The position numbers were made by a program, and so were the translations under genes. Of a stretch of DNA of 64,000 bases, positions 1 through 8,774 are shown in pieces. A model generated the notes under the pieces. That model worked only from the letters and a program-made list of their open reading frames with translations, did not search any database and was not told where the DNA came from. Source of the DNA: SCN-70-22 sp046327755 (GTDB lineage: Bacteria; Gemmatimonadota; Gemmatimonadetes; Gemmatimonadales; Gemmatimonadaceae). Positions within the stretch are counted from its first letter, which is position 1, and each line of letters starts with the position of its first letter. The stretch lies in contig JAXLXW010000010.1 of the NCBI GenBank assembly GCA_046327755.1, forward strand, positions 62,001-126,000. The letters are read 5' to 3'.

Positions 1-109
1 GCCCCCAGCTCAGGAGGAAGAGCATCACGAGCAGCGTCCACACCATCGGACGCCGCAGCGTGAGGCGGAACTCGTCGCGCGCGACGACGAGCAATCGGCT
101 GGCGCTCAT
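1..109 (-). CDS. ABC-2 type transporter permease, N-terminal fragment
   Basis: Only the first 36 codons lie in the window; the gene runs off the left edge. The start is the ATG at 109-107, which overlaps the TGA of the ATPase gene (108-106) in an ATGA arrangement, a typical sign of translational coupling. The fragment begins MSASRLLVVARDEF and continues with a basic stretch (RLTLRRP) followed by a hydrophobic run (MVWTLLVMLFLLSW) that would be the first membrane helix. This cytoplasmic-amphipathic-then-helix layout is usual for ABC-2 exporter permeases. Function is inferred mainly from the coupling to the ATPase; the substrate cannot be guessed. Confidence 0.72.
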   Translation of the reverse strand, partial: MSASRLLVVARDEFRLTLRRPMVWTLLVMLFLLSWG

Positions 110-999
110 GCCGCGCGCCCCGTGTCCATCGCGCTGCCGCGCATCAGGAGGAAGTACGCATCCTCGAGCGTCCCCACCACCGGTTCGAACCCTTCCGGGC
201 ACTCGCCGCTCTCCTCGAAGATGCGCACGCGGTTACGCCCCTCGACCAGCACCGCCTGCGTCACGCGACGGGTGGCGCGCACCTGCTCCAGCTGCTCGGG
301 GGAGACATCGCCCTCGAAGACCTTCCCCGCGAGCTGCGCGCGCGCCTCGTGCGGCGACGTGAGCGCGACCACCTGCCCGCCGCGGATGACGGCGAAGCGA
401 CGGCACAGCACGGCGACATCTTCCACGATGTGCGTCGACAGCAGCACGGTGCGTTCCTGCGCCAGCTCGGCCAGCAATCGGTAGAATCGCAGGCGCTCCT
501 CGGGGTCGAGCCCCGCCGTCGGTTCATCGACGATGACCAACGTCGGATTGCCGGCAATGGCCTGGGCAATGCCGAGGCGCTGGCGCATCCCCCCCGAATA
601 GTCCTTCACCTTCCGCTTGGCCGCGTGCGCGAGGTTCACGCGCTCGAGCAGTTCGCTCGCCAGCGCCGCGATTCCGCGGGGCCCCGTCACCCCCTTGAGC
701 CGCAGGAGGTACTCGAGCATCCCCTGCCCGCTCAGGTGCGGAAAGAAGCCGAAGTCCTGCGGCAGGTAGCCCAGTGAAGCGCGCAGCGCGTCCGGGTTGG
801 CGAGCGTGTCCACGCCGTCGAGCGAGACCGAGCCGGAGGTGGGCTCGAGCACGCCGGCCAGGATGCGCATGAAGGTCGTCTTCCCAGCGCCATTGGGGCC
901 GAGGAGACCGAACATTCCGCTGGGGATGTCGAGGGAGACGCCCTGCAGGGCGGCGACCGGACCCGGATAGACCTTCACGAGATTGCGAACGGAGAGCAT
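106..999 (-). CDS. ABC-2 type exporter ATP-binding protein
   Basis: A 297-residue ABC ATPase that would power a membrane exporter from the cytoplasmic side. Walker A (GPNGAGKTT) lies at about residues 34-42, the signature (YSGGMRQ) at 134-140, Walker B followed by the D-loop (LVIVDEPTAGLDP) at 154-166, and the H-loop histidine in LLSTH at about 190. The arrangement and length fit the CcmA/DRA family of ABC-2 exporters, whose extra C-terminal 90 residues are variable. The downstream permease gene starts inside its stop codon, so the two subunits are probably made in equal amounts. It is divergent from the amidohydrolase operon across a 220-bp gap in which I see no clear promoter. Substrate unknown: drug, polysaccharide and bacteriocin exporters share this layout. 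Confidence 0.92.
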   Translation of the reverse strand: MLSVRNLVKVYPGPVAALQGVSLDIPSGMFGLLGPNGAGKTTFMRILAGVLEPTSGSVSLDGVDTLANPDALRASLGYLPQDFGFFPHLSGQGMLEYLLRLKGVTGPRGIAALASELLERVNLAHAAKRKVKDYSGGMRQRLGIAQAIAGNPTLVIVDEPTAGLDPEERLRFYRLLAELAQERTVLLSTHIVEDVAVLCRRFAVIRGGQVVALTSPHEARAQLAGKVFEGDVSPEQLEQVRATRRVTQAVLVEGRNRVRIFEESGECPEGFEPVVGTLEDAYFLLMRGSAMDTGRAA

Positions 1000-1220
1000 G
1001 GCGATCGAGGGGAATGGCGAGGGGGACTTCGGCGAGGCGAGTGAACGAACCGCACGCCTTGCACGGGCGTGGAGAGGGTGCGGCGTGGGCGTCGCTGGCG
1101 CCCCAAACTCTCGCGCGCGTCAGGCGGTGGCTAGGGCTCGGCCGTGGGGCGAGCGCGTCCCCCCTCGCCGATTCGCCCCAATCGTGCGACCTTCGCGCCA
1201 CGTCCCCACCGGAGCCCGCC

Positions 1221-2963
1221 ATGTCGCGCGACGTCACCCGCAAGGAATTTCTTTCGCTGTCGGCGCTCCTCGCCGGAGCCGCTGCCCTCCCGCGCCGCGC
1301 ACTTGCGATGCCGGCGGAGGCGCGCCCGGCACTCCCGCCTGTGCAGGCGCGGGGGAGCGGCGTGGAAGCCGACCGCATCGTCGTGAACGCGCGCGTCCTC
1401 ACCAGCGACCCGTCGCGGCCACGCGCCGAGGCGTTCGCGGTGAAGGATGGGAAGTTCCTCGCCGTCGGGCGCAACGACGACATCCGCAACCTGGCGACGG
1501 CGCGCACGCAGGTGCTCGACGCGAAGGGGATGACCGTCACCCCCGGCTTCATCGACGCACACTGCCATCCGAGCGGGGTCAACGAACTCTTCGAGGTGAA
1601 CGGCAACCTGCGCAGCATCGCGGCGCTCAAGGCGGCGCTGGCGGCCAAGGCGGCCAAGACCCCGGCGGGGCAATGGGTCAATGCCTACATGTTCGACGAC
1701 ACCAAGCTGGAGGACGGGCGCCCGCTGCACCGGCGCGACCTCGACGAGGCGGTCCCCAACCACCCGGTGTCGGTGAACCATCGGGGCGGCCACACCAGCT
1801 GGTACAACAGCACGGCATTGCGGCTGGCGGGCATCACGCGCGATACGCCGGACCCGCAGCATGGCCGCTTCTTCCGGGATGCCGATGGTGAACCGAACGG
1901 GCGCGTCGCCGAACTGGCGCGCGCCGTCTTCGACAGCGTCGGGGCGCGCGAGCGCTTTACACCGGCGCAGCTGCGTGAGCGCGCCCGCCAGGGGATGCGC
2001 CACATGTCCCGCCTCTTCACCGCCGCCGGGCTTACCACGGTGCACCACCTGTGGGCCGATGGCGACGACCTGCAGGCGTACGAGGACATCCGCGCCGATG
2101 GCGAACTGCGCCACCGCGCCTACCTCATGGTCTCGTCAGGCGAGCAGTATCGCCGGCTGCGCGATGCCCGCATCCGCACGGGCTTCGGCGACGAATGGAT
2201 TCGCATCGGCGGGGTGAAGTACGCCGCCGACGGCTCGGCGTCGGAGCGGACGATGCGCATGAGCACCCCGTATGTCGGGACGAACGACTACGGCATCCTC
2301 ACGATGACGCAGGAGGAGATCCACGAGGCCGTCGACGACGCGCACGCCAATGGGTGGCAGGTGGGGATCCACGCCAACGGCGACGTGACCATCGACATGG
2401 TCCTCACGGCGTACGAGCGCGCCCTCGCGCGCTGGCCGCACCCCGACCGCCGGCACCGCATCGAGCACTGTTCGCTCATGAACCCCGAGCTCCTGCGGCG
2501 CATCAAGGCGACCGGGTCGATCCCCACCCCGTTCTGGACCTACATCTATTACCATGGCGAGAAGTGGGGGCAGTACGGCGACGAGAAGATGCGCTGGATG
2601 TTCGCCCACCGGTCGTTCCTCGACACGGGCATCGTCGTCCCCGGCGCATCGGACTACGGGCCGGGCCCCTTCGAACCGTTGATGGCGCTCCAGAGCATGG
2701 TCACGCGTCGCGACTACCGCGGGCGCGAGTGGGGGGCCAACCAGAAGGTCACCGTCGACGAAGCGCTGCGCATCGCGACGATCAACGGTGCCTACGCCTC
2801 CTACGAGGAGTCGACCAAGGGATCGATCTCCGCCGGGAAGTGGGGCGACTTCGTGGTGCTGGAGAAGGATCCGCACGACGTCGACCCGAACACGATCAAG
2901 GACATCCGAATCGTTCAGACGTCGGTCGCGGGGAAGGCGGTCTACCCGGCCAGCGGCGCCTGA
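1221..2963 (+). CDS. exported-type metal-dependent amidohydrolase, family 3 (YtcJ-like)
   Basis: A 580-residue amidohydrolase of the YtcJ/AtzF-like family 3, expected to hydrolyse a C-N bond with a metal in a TIM barrel. Visible metal-site elements are the HxH pair in DAHCHPSG (H114, H116), IHANGD near residue 385, HRIEHC near 412-417, and the barrel-end Asp in GASDYG near 478. I chose the ATG at 1221 because it has GGAG six bases upstream and opens a signal-like segment with a twin-arginine-like variant (TRKEFLSLSALLAGAAAL). The frame stays open upstream to 1014, but that part is arginine-rich and lacks family similarity. It leads a six-gene run whose stops and starts nearly touch or overlap, so it probably shares the pathway with the hydantoinase downstream. 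The natural substrate is unknown. Confidence 0.88.
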   Translation: MSRDVTRKEFLSLSALLAGAAALPRRALAMPAEARPALPPVQARGSGVEADRIVVNARVLTSDPSRPRAEAFAVKDGKFLAVGRNDDIRNLATARTQVLDAKGMTVTPGFIDAHCHPSGVNELFEVNGNLRSIAALKAALAAKAAKTPAGQWVNAYMFDDTKLEDGRPLHRRDLDEAVPNHPVSVNHRGGHTSWYNSTALRLAGITRDTPDPQHGRFFRDADGEPNGRVAELARAVFDSVGARERFTPAQLRERARQGMRHMSRLFTAAGLTTVHHLWADGDDLQAYEDIRADGELRHRAYLMVSSGEQYRRLRDARIRTGFGDEWIRIGGVKYAADGSASERTMRMSTPYVGTNDYGILTMTQEEIHEAVDDAHANGWQVGIHANGDVTIDMVLTAYERALARWPHPDRRHRIEHCSLMNPELLRRIKATGSIPTPFWTYIYYHGEKWGQYGDEKMRWMFAHRSFLDTGIVVPGASDYGPGPFEPLMALQSMVTRRDYRGREWGANQKVTVDEALRIATINGAYASYEESTKGSISAGKWGDFVVLEKDPHDVDPNTIKDIRIVQTSVAGKAVYPASGA

Positions 2964-2966
2964 CGA

Positions 2967-3686
2967 GTGCGTGACGCCACCGCCGCCCCGCTGCTGGGCG
3001 TCGTGACCATCGGGCAGTCGCCGCGTCCCGACCTGGTCGCGGCCTTCGCCGCCCACGCGCCCGGCGCCCGCGTTGCAGTGCGCGGGGCACTCGATGGCCT
3101 GTCGGTGCGCGAGGTCGATGCACTGGCAGGGCTCCCCACCGACTATCCACTGCTCGTGCGCTTGGCCGATGGCACGACGCGGGAGATCGGGCGCGATGTC
3201 CTCCACCCGCGTGTCGTGCAGCAGGCCCGCGCGTTTGCGGCTGACGGCGCGACGGCGGTCGCCATCGCCTGCGCCGGCGACTTTCCCGACGTCCCGTGCG
3301 ACGTCCCCGTCGTCCTGCCGGGGCGTGTGGTCCCGGCGGTGACACGCGCACTCGGCGTCACCGCCCGCGTCGGTGTGGTGACGCCGGTGGCGGGACAAAT
3401 CGCCGCCGCGACCGCCAAGTGGCGCGCCGACGGCTTCGACCCCGTGACCGTGGCGGCCCCGCCTGACGACGACGCGCAGCTCGATCGCGCCGCCGACATC
3501 CTCCGTGCGGCTGGTGTCCCGCTCATCGTCCTCGATTGCATGGGGCACGCCGACGATGCCGCGCGCCGGCTCGAGGCCCGCTCGGGGGCGCGCGTCCTCC
3601 TGGCGCAGTCGCTCGCCGCACGCGTGGCGGGTGAACTGGTGCGATCGCCAGCGCCGGGCGCAATCTTTCCTCCACACGACTCGTAG
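2967..3686 (+). CDS. AroM family protein (Asp/Glu/hydantoin racemase superfamily-like)
   Basis: A 239-residue protein with the AroM hallmark GVVTIGQSPRPD (residues 11-22). AroM is found near shikimate genes in enterobacteria but has no proven reaction; its fold is related to the Asp/Glu/hydantoin racemase superfamily. A cysteine in the segment AIACAGDFP sits about where a catalytic racemase cysteine could lie, and a second cysteine occurs in VLDCMGH. The start is a GTG at 2967, three bases after the preceding stop, so translation is probably coupled. No shikimate gene is nearby. Its place directly before a DapA-like enzyme and a hydantoinase makes a racemase or isomerase role on a hydantoin or N-carbamoyl intermediate attractive, but that is inference only. 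Confidence 0.8.
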   Translation: MRDATAAPLLGVVTIGQSPRPDLVAAFAAHAPGARVAVRGALDGLSVREVDALAGLPTDYPLLVRLADGTTREIGRDVLHPRVVQQARAFAADGATAVAIACAGDFPDVPCDVPVVLPGRVVPAVTRALGVTARVGVVTPVAGQIAAATAKWRADGFDPVTVAAPPDDDAQLDRAADILRAAGVPLIVLDCMGHADDAARRLEARSGARVLLAQSLAARVAGELVRSPAPGAIFPPHDS

Positions 3687-3710
3687 CGCGCGCCGGAGGC
3701 TCCACCTCGC

Positions 3711-4643
3711 ATGACCGCTCCCCGTCTCTCCGCCGACACCAGCGGCGTCTTCGTCATCTCGGCGACACCGTTCCACGACGACGGGGCGCTCGACCTCGCC
3801 TCGCTCGACCGTGCGCTCGACTTCTACCTCGAGGCCGGTGTGCACGGCATCACCCTGCTCGGGATGATGGGCGAGGCGCACAAGCTCACCGCGGAGGAGA
3901 GCCTGTCGGTGGTGGCGCGCGGACTGGCGCGCATCGGCGGCCGTGTCCCGGTCGTGGTGGGCGTGAGCGGAGGCTCCCTCGTCGCCATGCGCCAACTCGC
4001 ACACGAGGCCATGGCACGCGGCGCATCGGGCACAATGGTCGCGCCGCCCTACGGCCTGCGCACCGATGACGCGATCGTCGGCTACATGGCGCAGGTCGCC
4101 CAGTCGTTAGGTCCGGACGTCCCCATCGTCTTCCAGGACTATCCTCCCACCACCGGCGTCTACGTGTCGGCGGGGTGCCTGCAGCGTGTCATCCGCGACG
4201 TGACGAGCGTGGCGATGTACAAGGCCGAGGATGTGCCGGGCCTCGACAAGATCTCCCGCACGCGCGCCAGCGAGCGCGATGGAGCGCGCCGTGTGAGCGT
4301 GGTCTCGGGAAACGGGGGGCTCCTCCTCCCGCAGTCGCTGGCACGCGGCGCCGATGGCATCATGACGGGCTTCTCATTCCCGGAGATGCTGGTGCAGTGC
4401 TACGACGCGCACGTGCGTGGCGACGCCGACGCGGCGGAGGATCTCTACGACGCCTATCTCCCCATCATCACGTACGAGAACCAACCCGGCTACGGGCTCG
4501 CCGTGCGGAAGGAAATCCTCAAACGCCGCGGCGCGATCGCCACCGCCACGGTGCGCGCCCCCGGCCCCAGGCTCTCGCGCGAGGATGCCGCGGAACTCGA
4601 CCGCCTCCTCCAGCGCCTCGAACGAACGCTCGCCTCTCGATGA
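3711..4643 (+). CDS. dihydrodipicolinate synthase / N-acetylneuraminate lyase family protein
   Basis: A 310-residue class I aldolase-type TIM barrel. The Schiff-base lysine is K171 in MYKAEDVPG and the family tyrosine is Y143 in FQDYPPTTG. The usual GTTGE loop of true DapA reads GMMGE at residues 51-55, so the threonines used in the DapA proton relay are methionines. This argues against lysine biosynthesis and for a catabolic lyase or dehydratase. GGAGG lies about 11 bases before the ATG at 3711, slightly far but usable. The gene is inside the coupled operon, 24 bases after the AroM-like gene and 10 bases before the hydantoinase gene. Likely role: cleaving or forming a keto-acid in the same pathway; the substrate cannot be named. 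Confidence 0.9.
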   Translation: MTAPRLSADTSGVFVISATPFHDDGALDLASLDRALDFYLEAGVHGITLLGMMGEAHKLTAEESLSVVARGLARIGGRVPVVVGVSGGSLVAMRQLAHEAMARGASGTMVAPPYGLRTDDAIVGYMAQVAQSLGPDVPIVFQDYPPTTGVYVSAGCLQRVIRDVTSVAMYKAEDVPGLDKISRTRASERDGARRVSVVSGNGGLLLPQSLARGADGIMTGFSFPEMLVQCYDAHVRGDADAAEDLYDAYLPIITYENQPGYGLAVRKEILKRRGAIATATVRAPGPRLSREDAAELDRLLQRLERTLASR

Positions 4644-4653
4644 TGGCCTCCCG

Positions 4654-6063
4654 ATGACCTACAGCTACGACCTGGTGATCCGCGGCGGGACGGTGGTGAC
4701 CGCCGCCGAGACGGTGTCCTGCGAGATCGGCATTCGCGACGGGATCATCACCGCGTTAGGCCGGGACCTGGGCAACGCGCGCGAGGTGCTCGACGCCACG
4801 GGGCGACTCGTCCTCCCGGGTGGAGTCGACGCGCACTGCCACATCGACCAGAAGTCGAGCACCGGGCTCATCACCGCCGACGACTTCTACACCGGCGGCG
4901 TCTCGGCAGCGTGCGGCGGGACGACGACGATCATTCCCTTCGCCGCGCAGCATCGCGGCAACTCGCTCGTGCAGGTGGTGCGCGACTACGAGGCCAAGGC
5001 GGCGCCCAGGGCGTTCGTCGACTATGCCTTTCACCTCATCGTCTCCGATGCGACGCCCACGGTGCTGCAGCAGGAGCTCCCGCAGCTCATCCACGAAGGG
5101 CATCCGTCGCTCAAGGTCTACCTCACCTACGACGCATTGCGCCTGACGGACAAGGACGTCCTCGCCGTGCTGCAGGTGGCCCGGCGCGAAGGGGCGATCA
5201 CGATGTTCCACGCCGAGCACCACGAGTCGATCGCCTGGCACATCGAGCGGCTACTCGCCGAGGGGAAGACGGCGCCGAAGTGGCACCCGTACGCTCGCCC
5301 CGAGGCCGCCGAGCGCGAAGCGACTGGGCGCGCCTGCTATCTCGCCGAGGTGACCGGCGCACCGATCCTCATCGTGCACGTCTCGGCGGGCTCGCCGCTC
5401 GACGAGATCCGTCGCGCGCGGGCGCGCGGCGTGCACGTGCTGGCCGAGACGTGTCCGCAGTACCTCGTCTTCACGCGCGAGGATCTCGACAGGTCAGGAT
5501 TCGAGGGCGCGAAGTTGATGTTCTCGCCGCCCGCCCGCGACCGGGCGGCGCAGGAGGCGCTGTGGGAGGGGCTGGCCGACGGGTCGATCGACATCTTCTC
5601 CAGCGACCACGCGCCGTATCGCTACGACGACCCGCAGGGGAAGAAGGCGCATGGTGAGGACGCGCCCTTCACCAAGATTCCCAACGGGGTCCCGAGCCTC
5701 GAGCTGCGACTCCCGCTCCTCTTCAGCGAAGGGGTGAAGAAGGGGCGTCTCTCGCTCGAGCGCTTCGTGGCGCTCACGGCGACGAACCCGGCGCGCACGT
5801 ATGGCCTCCTGCCTCGCAAGGGGACGATCGCGGTCGGCAGTGACGCCGACGTGGTGCTGTGGGACCCGGACCGGATGCACGTGGTCTCGCACGCCCTCCT
5901 GCATGACCGCATGGACTACACGCCGTTTGAGGGAATGCAGCTGACGGGGTGGCCGGTGACCACGCTCTCGCGGGGCGAGGTGATCTGGCACGAAGGGGAG
6001 GTGCGTGGTGCGGCAGGGCGCGGGCGCCTGATCCATCGCCCGGCGCAGCGCATGGCGACATGA
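4654..6063 (+). CDS. D-hydantoinase / dihydropyrimidinase
   Basis: A 469-residue cyclic amidohydrolase that opens hydantoin or dihydropyrimidine rings with a binuclear metal centre. All expected ligands can be placed: H61 and H63 in DAHCH, the carbamylated lysine K154 in SLKVYLTYDALR, H186 in TMFHAEHHE, H242 in LIVHVSAGSP and D318 in SSDHAPY. The C-terminal end (LVALT-type region, NPARTYGLLPRKGTIAVGSD) is typical of the family. Length equals that of characterised D-hydantoinases. I chose the ATG at 4654, which gives the family N-terminus (MTYSYDLVIRGGTVV); the frame upstream overlaps the preceding gene. Its TGA overlaps the ATG of the flavin monooxygenase. It is the clearest functional anchor of the operon; whether it acts on hydantoins, pyrimidines or another cyclic amide is open. 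Confidence 0.93.
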   Translation: MTYSYDLVIRGGTVVTAAETVSCEIGIRDGIITALGRDLGNAREVLDATGRLVLPGGVDAHCHIDQKSSTGLITADDFYTGGVSAACGGTTTIIPFAAQHRGNSLVQVVRDYEAKAAPRAFVDYAFHLIVSDATPTVLQQELPQLIHEGHPSLKVYLTYDALRLTDKDVLAVLQVARREGAITMFHAEHHESIAWHIERLLAEGKTAPKWHPYARPEAAEREATGRACYLAEVTGAPILIVHVSAGSPLDEIRRARARGVHVLAETCPQYLVFTREDLDRSGFEGAKLMFSPPARDRAAQEALWEGLADGSIDIFSSDHAPYRYDDPQGKKAHGEDAPFTKIPNGVPSLELRLPLLFSEGVKKGRLSLERFVALTATNPARTYGLLPRKGTIAVGSDADVVLWDPDRMHVVSHALLHDRMDYTPFEGMQLTGWPVTTLSRGEVIWHEGEVRGAAGRGRLIHRPAQRMAT

Positions 6064-7562
6064 GCGGCGCGCACCCCCCGCGGGCCGTCCGCCTGCTCAT
6101 CGTGGGGGCCGGCTTCTCGGGAATCGGGCTCGCCATCCGCCTGCGGCAGCGCGGCATCGCCGACTTCGCCATCCTCGAGCGGGCGTCGGCGTTAGGCGGC
6201 ACCTGGCGCGACAACGCCTATCCCGGCTGCGCCTGCGACGTGCAGTCGACGCTGTACTCCTTCTCCTTCGCCCCCAATCCCGGGTGGAGCCGCACGTACT
6301 CGCCGCAGCGCGAGATCTGGGACTACCTGCGCGACGTCGCGCAGCGCCACGACGTCGTGCGGCACATGGCGTTCGGCGAGGAGGTGACGTCGGCGTCGTG
6401 GGACGATGCGGCGCAGCGATGGATGGTGCGCAGCACGACCGGCACCTGGCGTGCGTCGATGCTGGTGCTGGCCAACGGCCCGCTCAGCGATCCCGCGCTC
6501 CCCGACATCGACGGGCTCGCCGACTTCGGCGGGACCCTCTTTCACTCGTCACGATGGGATCACCACCACGCGCTCCAGGGCAGGCGCGTCGCGGTGATCG
6601 GGACCGGCGCCTCAGCCATCCAGTTCGTGCCGCGCATCCAGCCCGTCGTGGCGCAGCTCGACCTGTACCAGCGCACGCCACCGTGGATCATGCCGCGCCA
6701 CGACCGCGCCGTCCCCGGGTGGCGGCGCGCGCTGTATCGCGCCCTCCCCGTCACGCAGCACCTCGAGCGTCGCGCACTCTACGTCCAGCGTGAGGCGCTC
6801 TTCCTTCCGTTCCGGCACCCGCGCATCGCCCGCGTCGTCGAGGCAGTCGCACGCCGGCACATGCACGCGCAGGTGCGTGACCCGGCACTCCGCGCCAAGC
6901 TTGCGCCGCCGTTCACCATCGGCTGCAAGCGCATCCTGCTGAGCGACGACTACTATCCCGCACTCACGCAGCCAAACGTCGAGGTCATCTCCACGCGCAT
7001 TGCCCGCGTCACGCGGGACGGGGTCGAGACGACGGACGGTCGCACGCGTCCCGTCGACACCATCATTCTCGGCACCGGATTCCGTGCGACCGATCCCCCC
7101 CTCGCGAACGTCGTGCGTGGTCGCGACAGCCGAACGCTGGCCGACGTGTGGCAGGGGAGCCCGTCGGCCTACATGGGGACAACGGTCGCCGGATTCCCCA
7201 ACCTCTTCTTCCTCCTGGGGCCCAACACCGGGCTTGGACACTCCTCGGTGATGCTGATGGCCGAGGCGCAGTTCGAGCACATCATGGGGCTGCTGTCGCT
7301 CGCGGTGGATCGCGGTGCTTCGAGCGTCGAGCCACGTGCGGAGGCGCAGCGACGGTACGTCGCGTGGATCGATGAGGCGCTACGCCCCACGGTGTGGAAC
7401 AGCGGCGGCTGCAACAGCTGGTACCTCGATCGCAACGGGCGCAACTCGGCGCTCTGGCCGTTCGGCATCGGGCGCTTCCGCCGTGTCGTCACGCAGGTGC
7501 GTCCGGAGGACTACACCTTCACGCCGGCGCAGGGGAGCGCCGACGCCCGGGGGATCGCGTGA
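6060..7562 (+). CDS. flavin-containing monooxygenase, Baeyer-Villiger type
   Basis: A 500-residue FAD/NADPH-dependent monooxygenase. The N-terminal FAD-binding Rossmann motif is GAGFSG (residues 16-21), the Baeyer-Villiger fingerprint appears as FGGTLFHSSRWD (156-167), and the NADPH Rossmann motif VAVIGTGASA follows at about 178-187. The fingerprint matches FxGxxxHxxxW with D in the last position, as found in many Baeyer-Villiger enzymes. Such enzymes convert ketones to esters or lactones in the cytoplasm. The start ATG overlaps the hydantoinase stop (ATGA) and the stop overlaps the GTG of the esterase (GTGA), so all three are probably translated together. The esterase directly downstream is the expected partner for opening the ester or lactone made here. 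Confidence 0.92.
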   Translation: MSGAHPPRAVRLLIVGAGFSGIGLAIRLRQRGIADFAILERASALGGTWRDNAYPGCACDVQSTLYSFSFAPNPGWSRTYSPQREIWDYLRDVAQRHDVVRHMAFGEEVTSASWDDAAQRWMVRSTTGTWRASMLVLANGPLSDPALPDIDGLADFGGTLFHSSRWDHHHALQGRRVAVIGTGASAIQFVPRIQPVVAQLDLYQRTPPWIMPRHDRAVPGWRRALYRALPVTQHLERRALYVQREALFLPFRHPRIARVVEAVARRHMHAQVRDPALRAKLAPPFTIGCKRILLSDDYYPALTQPNVEVISTRIARVTRDGVETTDGRTRPVDTIILGTGFRATDPPLANVVRGRDSRTLADVWQGSPSAYMGTTVAGFPNLFFLLGPNTGLGHSSVMLMAEAQFEHIMGLLSLAVDRGASSVEPRAEAQRRYVAWIDEALRPTVWNSGGCNSWYLDRNGRNSALWPFGIGRFRRVVTQVRPEDYTFTPAQGSADARGIA

Positions 7563-8689
7563 GCGGGAGTCACGCGGGCATCGACGCCGGGCCCACCGTT
7601 CGCGAACGCCTCGAGGGGCGCGTCGCGCGCTGGCTCGCGCACGTCCCCGGTGCGCTCTTGCTGCGGGTAGTTGGGGAGTCGCCACGGGTGATTGACGGCG
7701 CCACGCTGGATGCGCACCTGCAGTTCCTCCTCGCCGTGCGTCGCATCAAGGGGGAGCCCGCCATGTGTGAACCCACGCTCGCCGAGGGACGCCTGCGCTA
7801 CCGCCACGAAGTGCTCACCGTGACGGGCGCACCCACGCCGGTGGCGCGCGTGACGGCGTGCCAGGTCCCCGGGGCCGCGGGGCCGCTCGATGCGCGCCAC
7901 TACGCGCCCGAGTCGTCGCCCAAGGCTCCCCTGCTGGTGTACCTGCACGGCGGCGGCTTCGCGATCGGCGATCTCGACACCCATGACGAGCCGTGTCGGC
8001 AACTGTGTCGTCACGCGCAGATGCACGTGCTGAGCGTGGCCTATCGCCTGGCGCCCGAGCATCCGTTCCCGGCAGGGCTCGACGACGCCCTCGCGGCATT
8101 GCGCTGGGCGATGGCGCAGGGCGAGTCGTTAGGGGCTGATCCGTCGGCCGTCTGCGTCGGCGGTGACAGCGCCGGGGGGAACCTGGCGACCGTGGCTGCG
8201 CTGGCGCTCGCGCGCGAGGGGCGCCCACTTCTGGCCCAGCTGCTCATCTATCCCGTCACCGACGCCGATGTCGACACGCCCTCTCGGGCACGCTTCGCCA
8301 CCGGCTACGTCCTGGAGCGACGCGACGTCGACACCTTTCGCGACCTCTATCTCGCCGGTGACCTCAGGTTGCGGGACGATCCGCGCGCGTCTCCGCGGCG
8401 CGAGCGCGACGTGACGCACTCGCCGCCCGCGCTCGTCGTCACCGGGGGGTTCGATCCGCTGCGTGACGAGGGGCGCGCGTGGGGCGAGCGATTGCAGCTG
8501 TCGGGAACGCGCGTCGTCCACCAGCACTTTCCCTCGCTCGTCCACGGCTTCCTCCACATGACCACGGTCTCCCCCGCCGCGCGCCAGGCGATGCTGGCCA
8601 TCGCGTGTGGGTGGCGTGACCTGGTGGCCGAGTGCCGGGGCGGCCGACCGCCCGGGCCGGCGAGCGGACGTCCTGTCCCGCCGACATAG
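7559..8689 (+). CDS. alpha/beta hydrolase, hormone-sensitive-lipase family esterase
   Basis: A 376-residue cytoplasmic esterase of the HSL (bacterial family IV) group. The oxyanion-hole motif HGGG is at 130-133, the nucleophile serine is S204 in GGDSAGG, the acid is D299 in GGFDPLRDEG and the histidine is H329 in LVHGF, giving a complete catalytic triad. An N-terminal extension of about 110 residues forms the cap. I place the start at the GTG at 7559, which overlaps the monooxygenase TGA; a longer frame upstream would run deep into that gene. It is the last gene of the coupled run and most likely hydrolyses the ester or lactone formed by the monooxygenase. Substrate size and chirality cannot be told from sequence. 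Confidence 0.92.
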   Translation: MSGSHAGIDAGPTVRERLEGRVARWLAHVPGALLLRVVGESPRVIDGATLDAHLQFLLAVRRIKGEPAMCEPTLAEGRLRYRHEVLTVTGAPTPVARVTACQVPGAAGPLDARHYAPESSPKAPLLVYLHGGGFAIGDLDTHDEPCRQLCRHAQMHVLSVAYRLAPEHPFPAGLDDALAALRWAMAQGESLGADPSAVCVGGDSAGGNLATVAALALAREGRPLLAQLLIYPVTDADVDTPSRARFATGYVLERRDVDTFRDLYLAGDLRLRDDPRASPRRERDVTHSPPALVVTGGFDPLRDEGRAWGERLQLSGTRVVHQHFPSLVHGFLHMTTVSPAARQAMLAIACGWRDLVAECRGGRPPGPASGRPVPPT

Positions 8690-8774
8690 TGCGCATTCCG
8701 TGCAGGCGGTTAGCATTCCCCGTCGCCACGCACCGCCCCCGCCTCTCCCGATCCACCCTCGCACGCACCACCCC

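Noticed and set aside
2136..4004. 622-codon minus-strand frame across three operon genes
   Set aside because: Crosses several well-supported plus-strand genes and their junctions; no domain.
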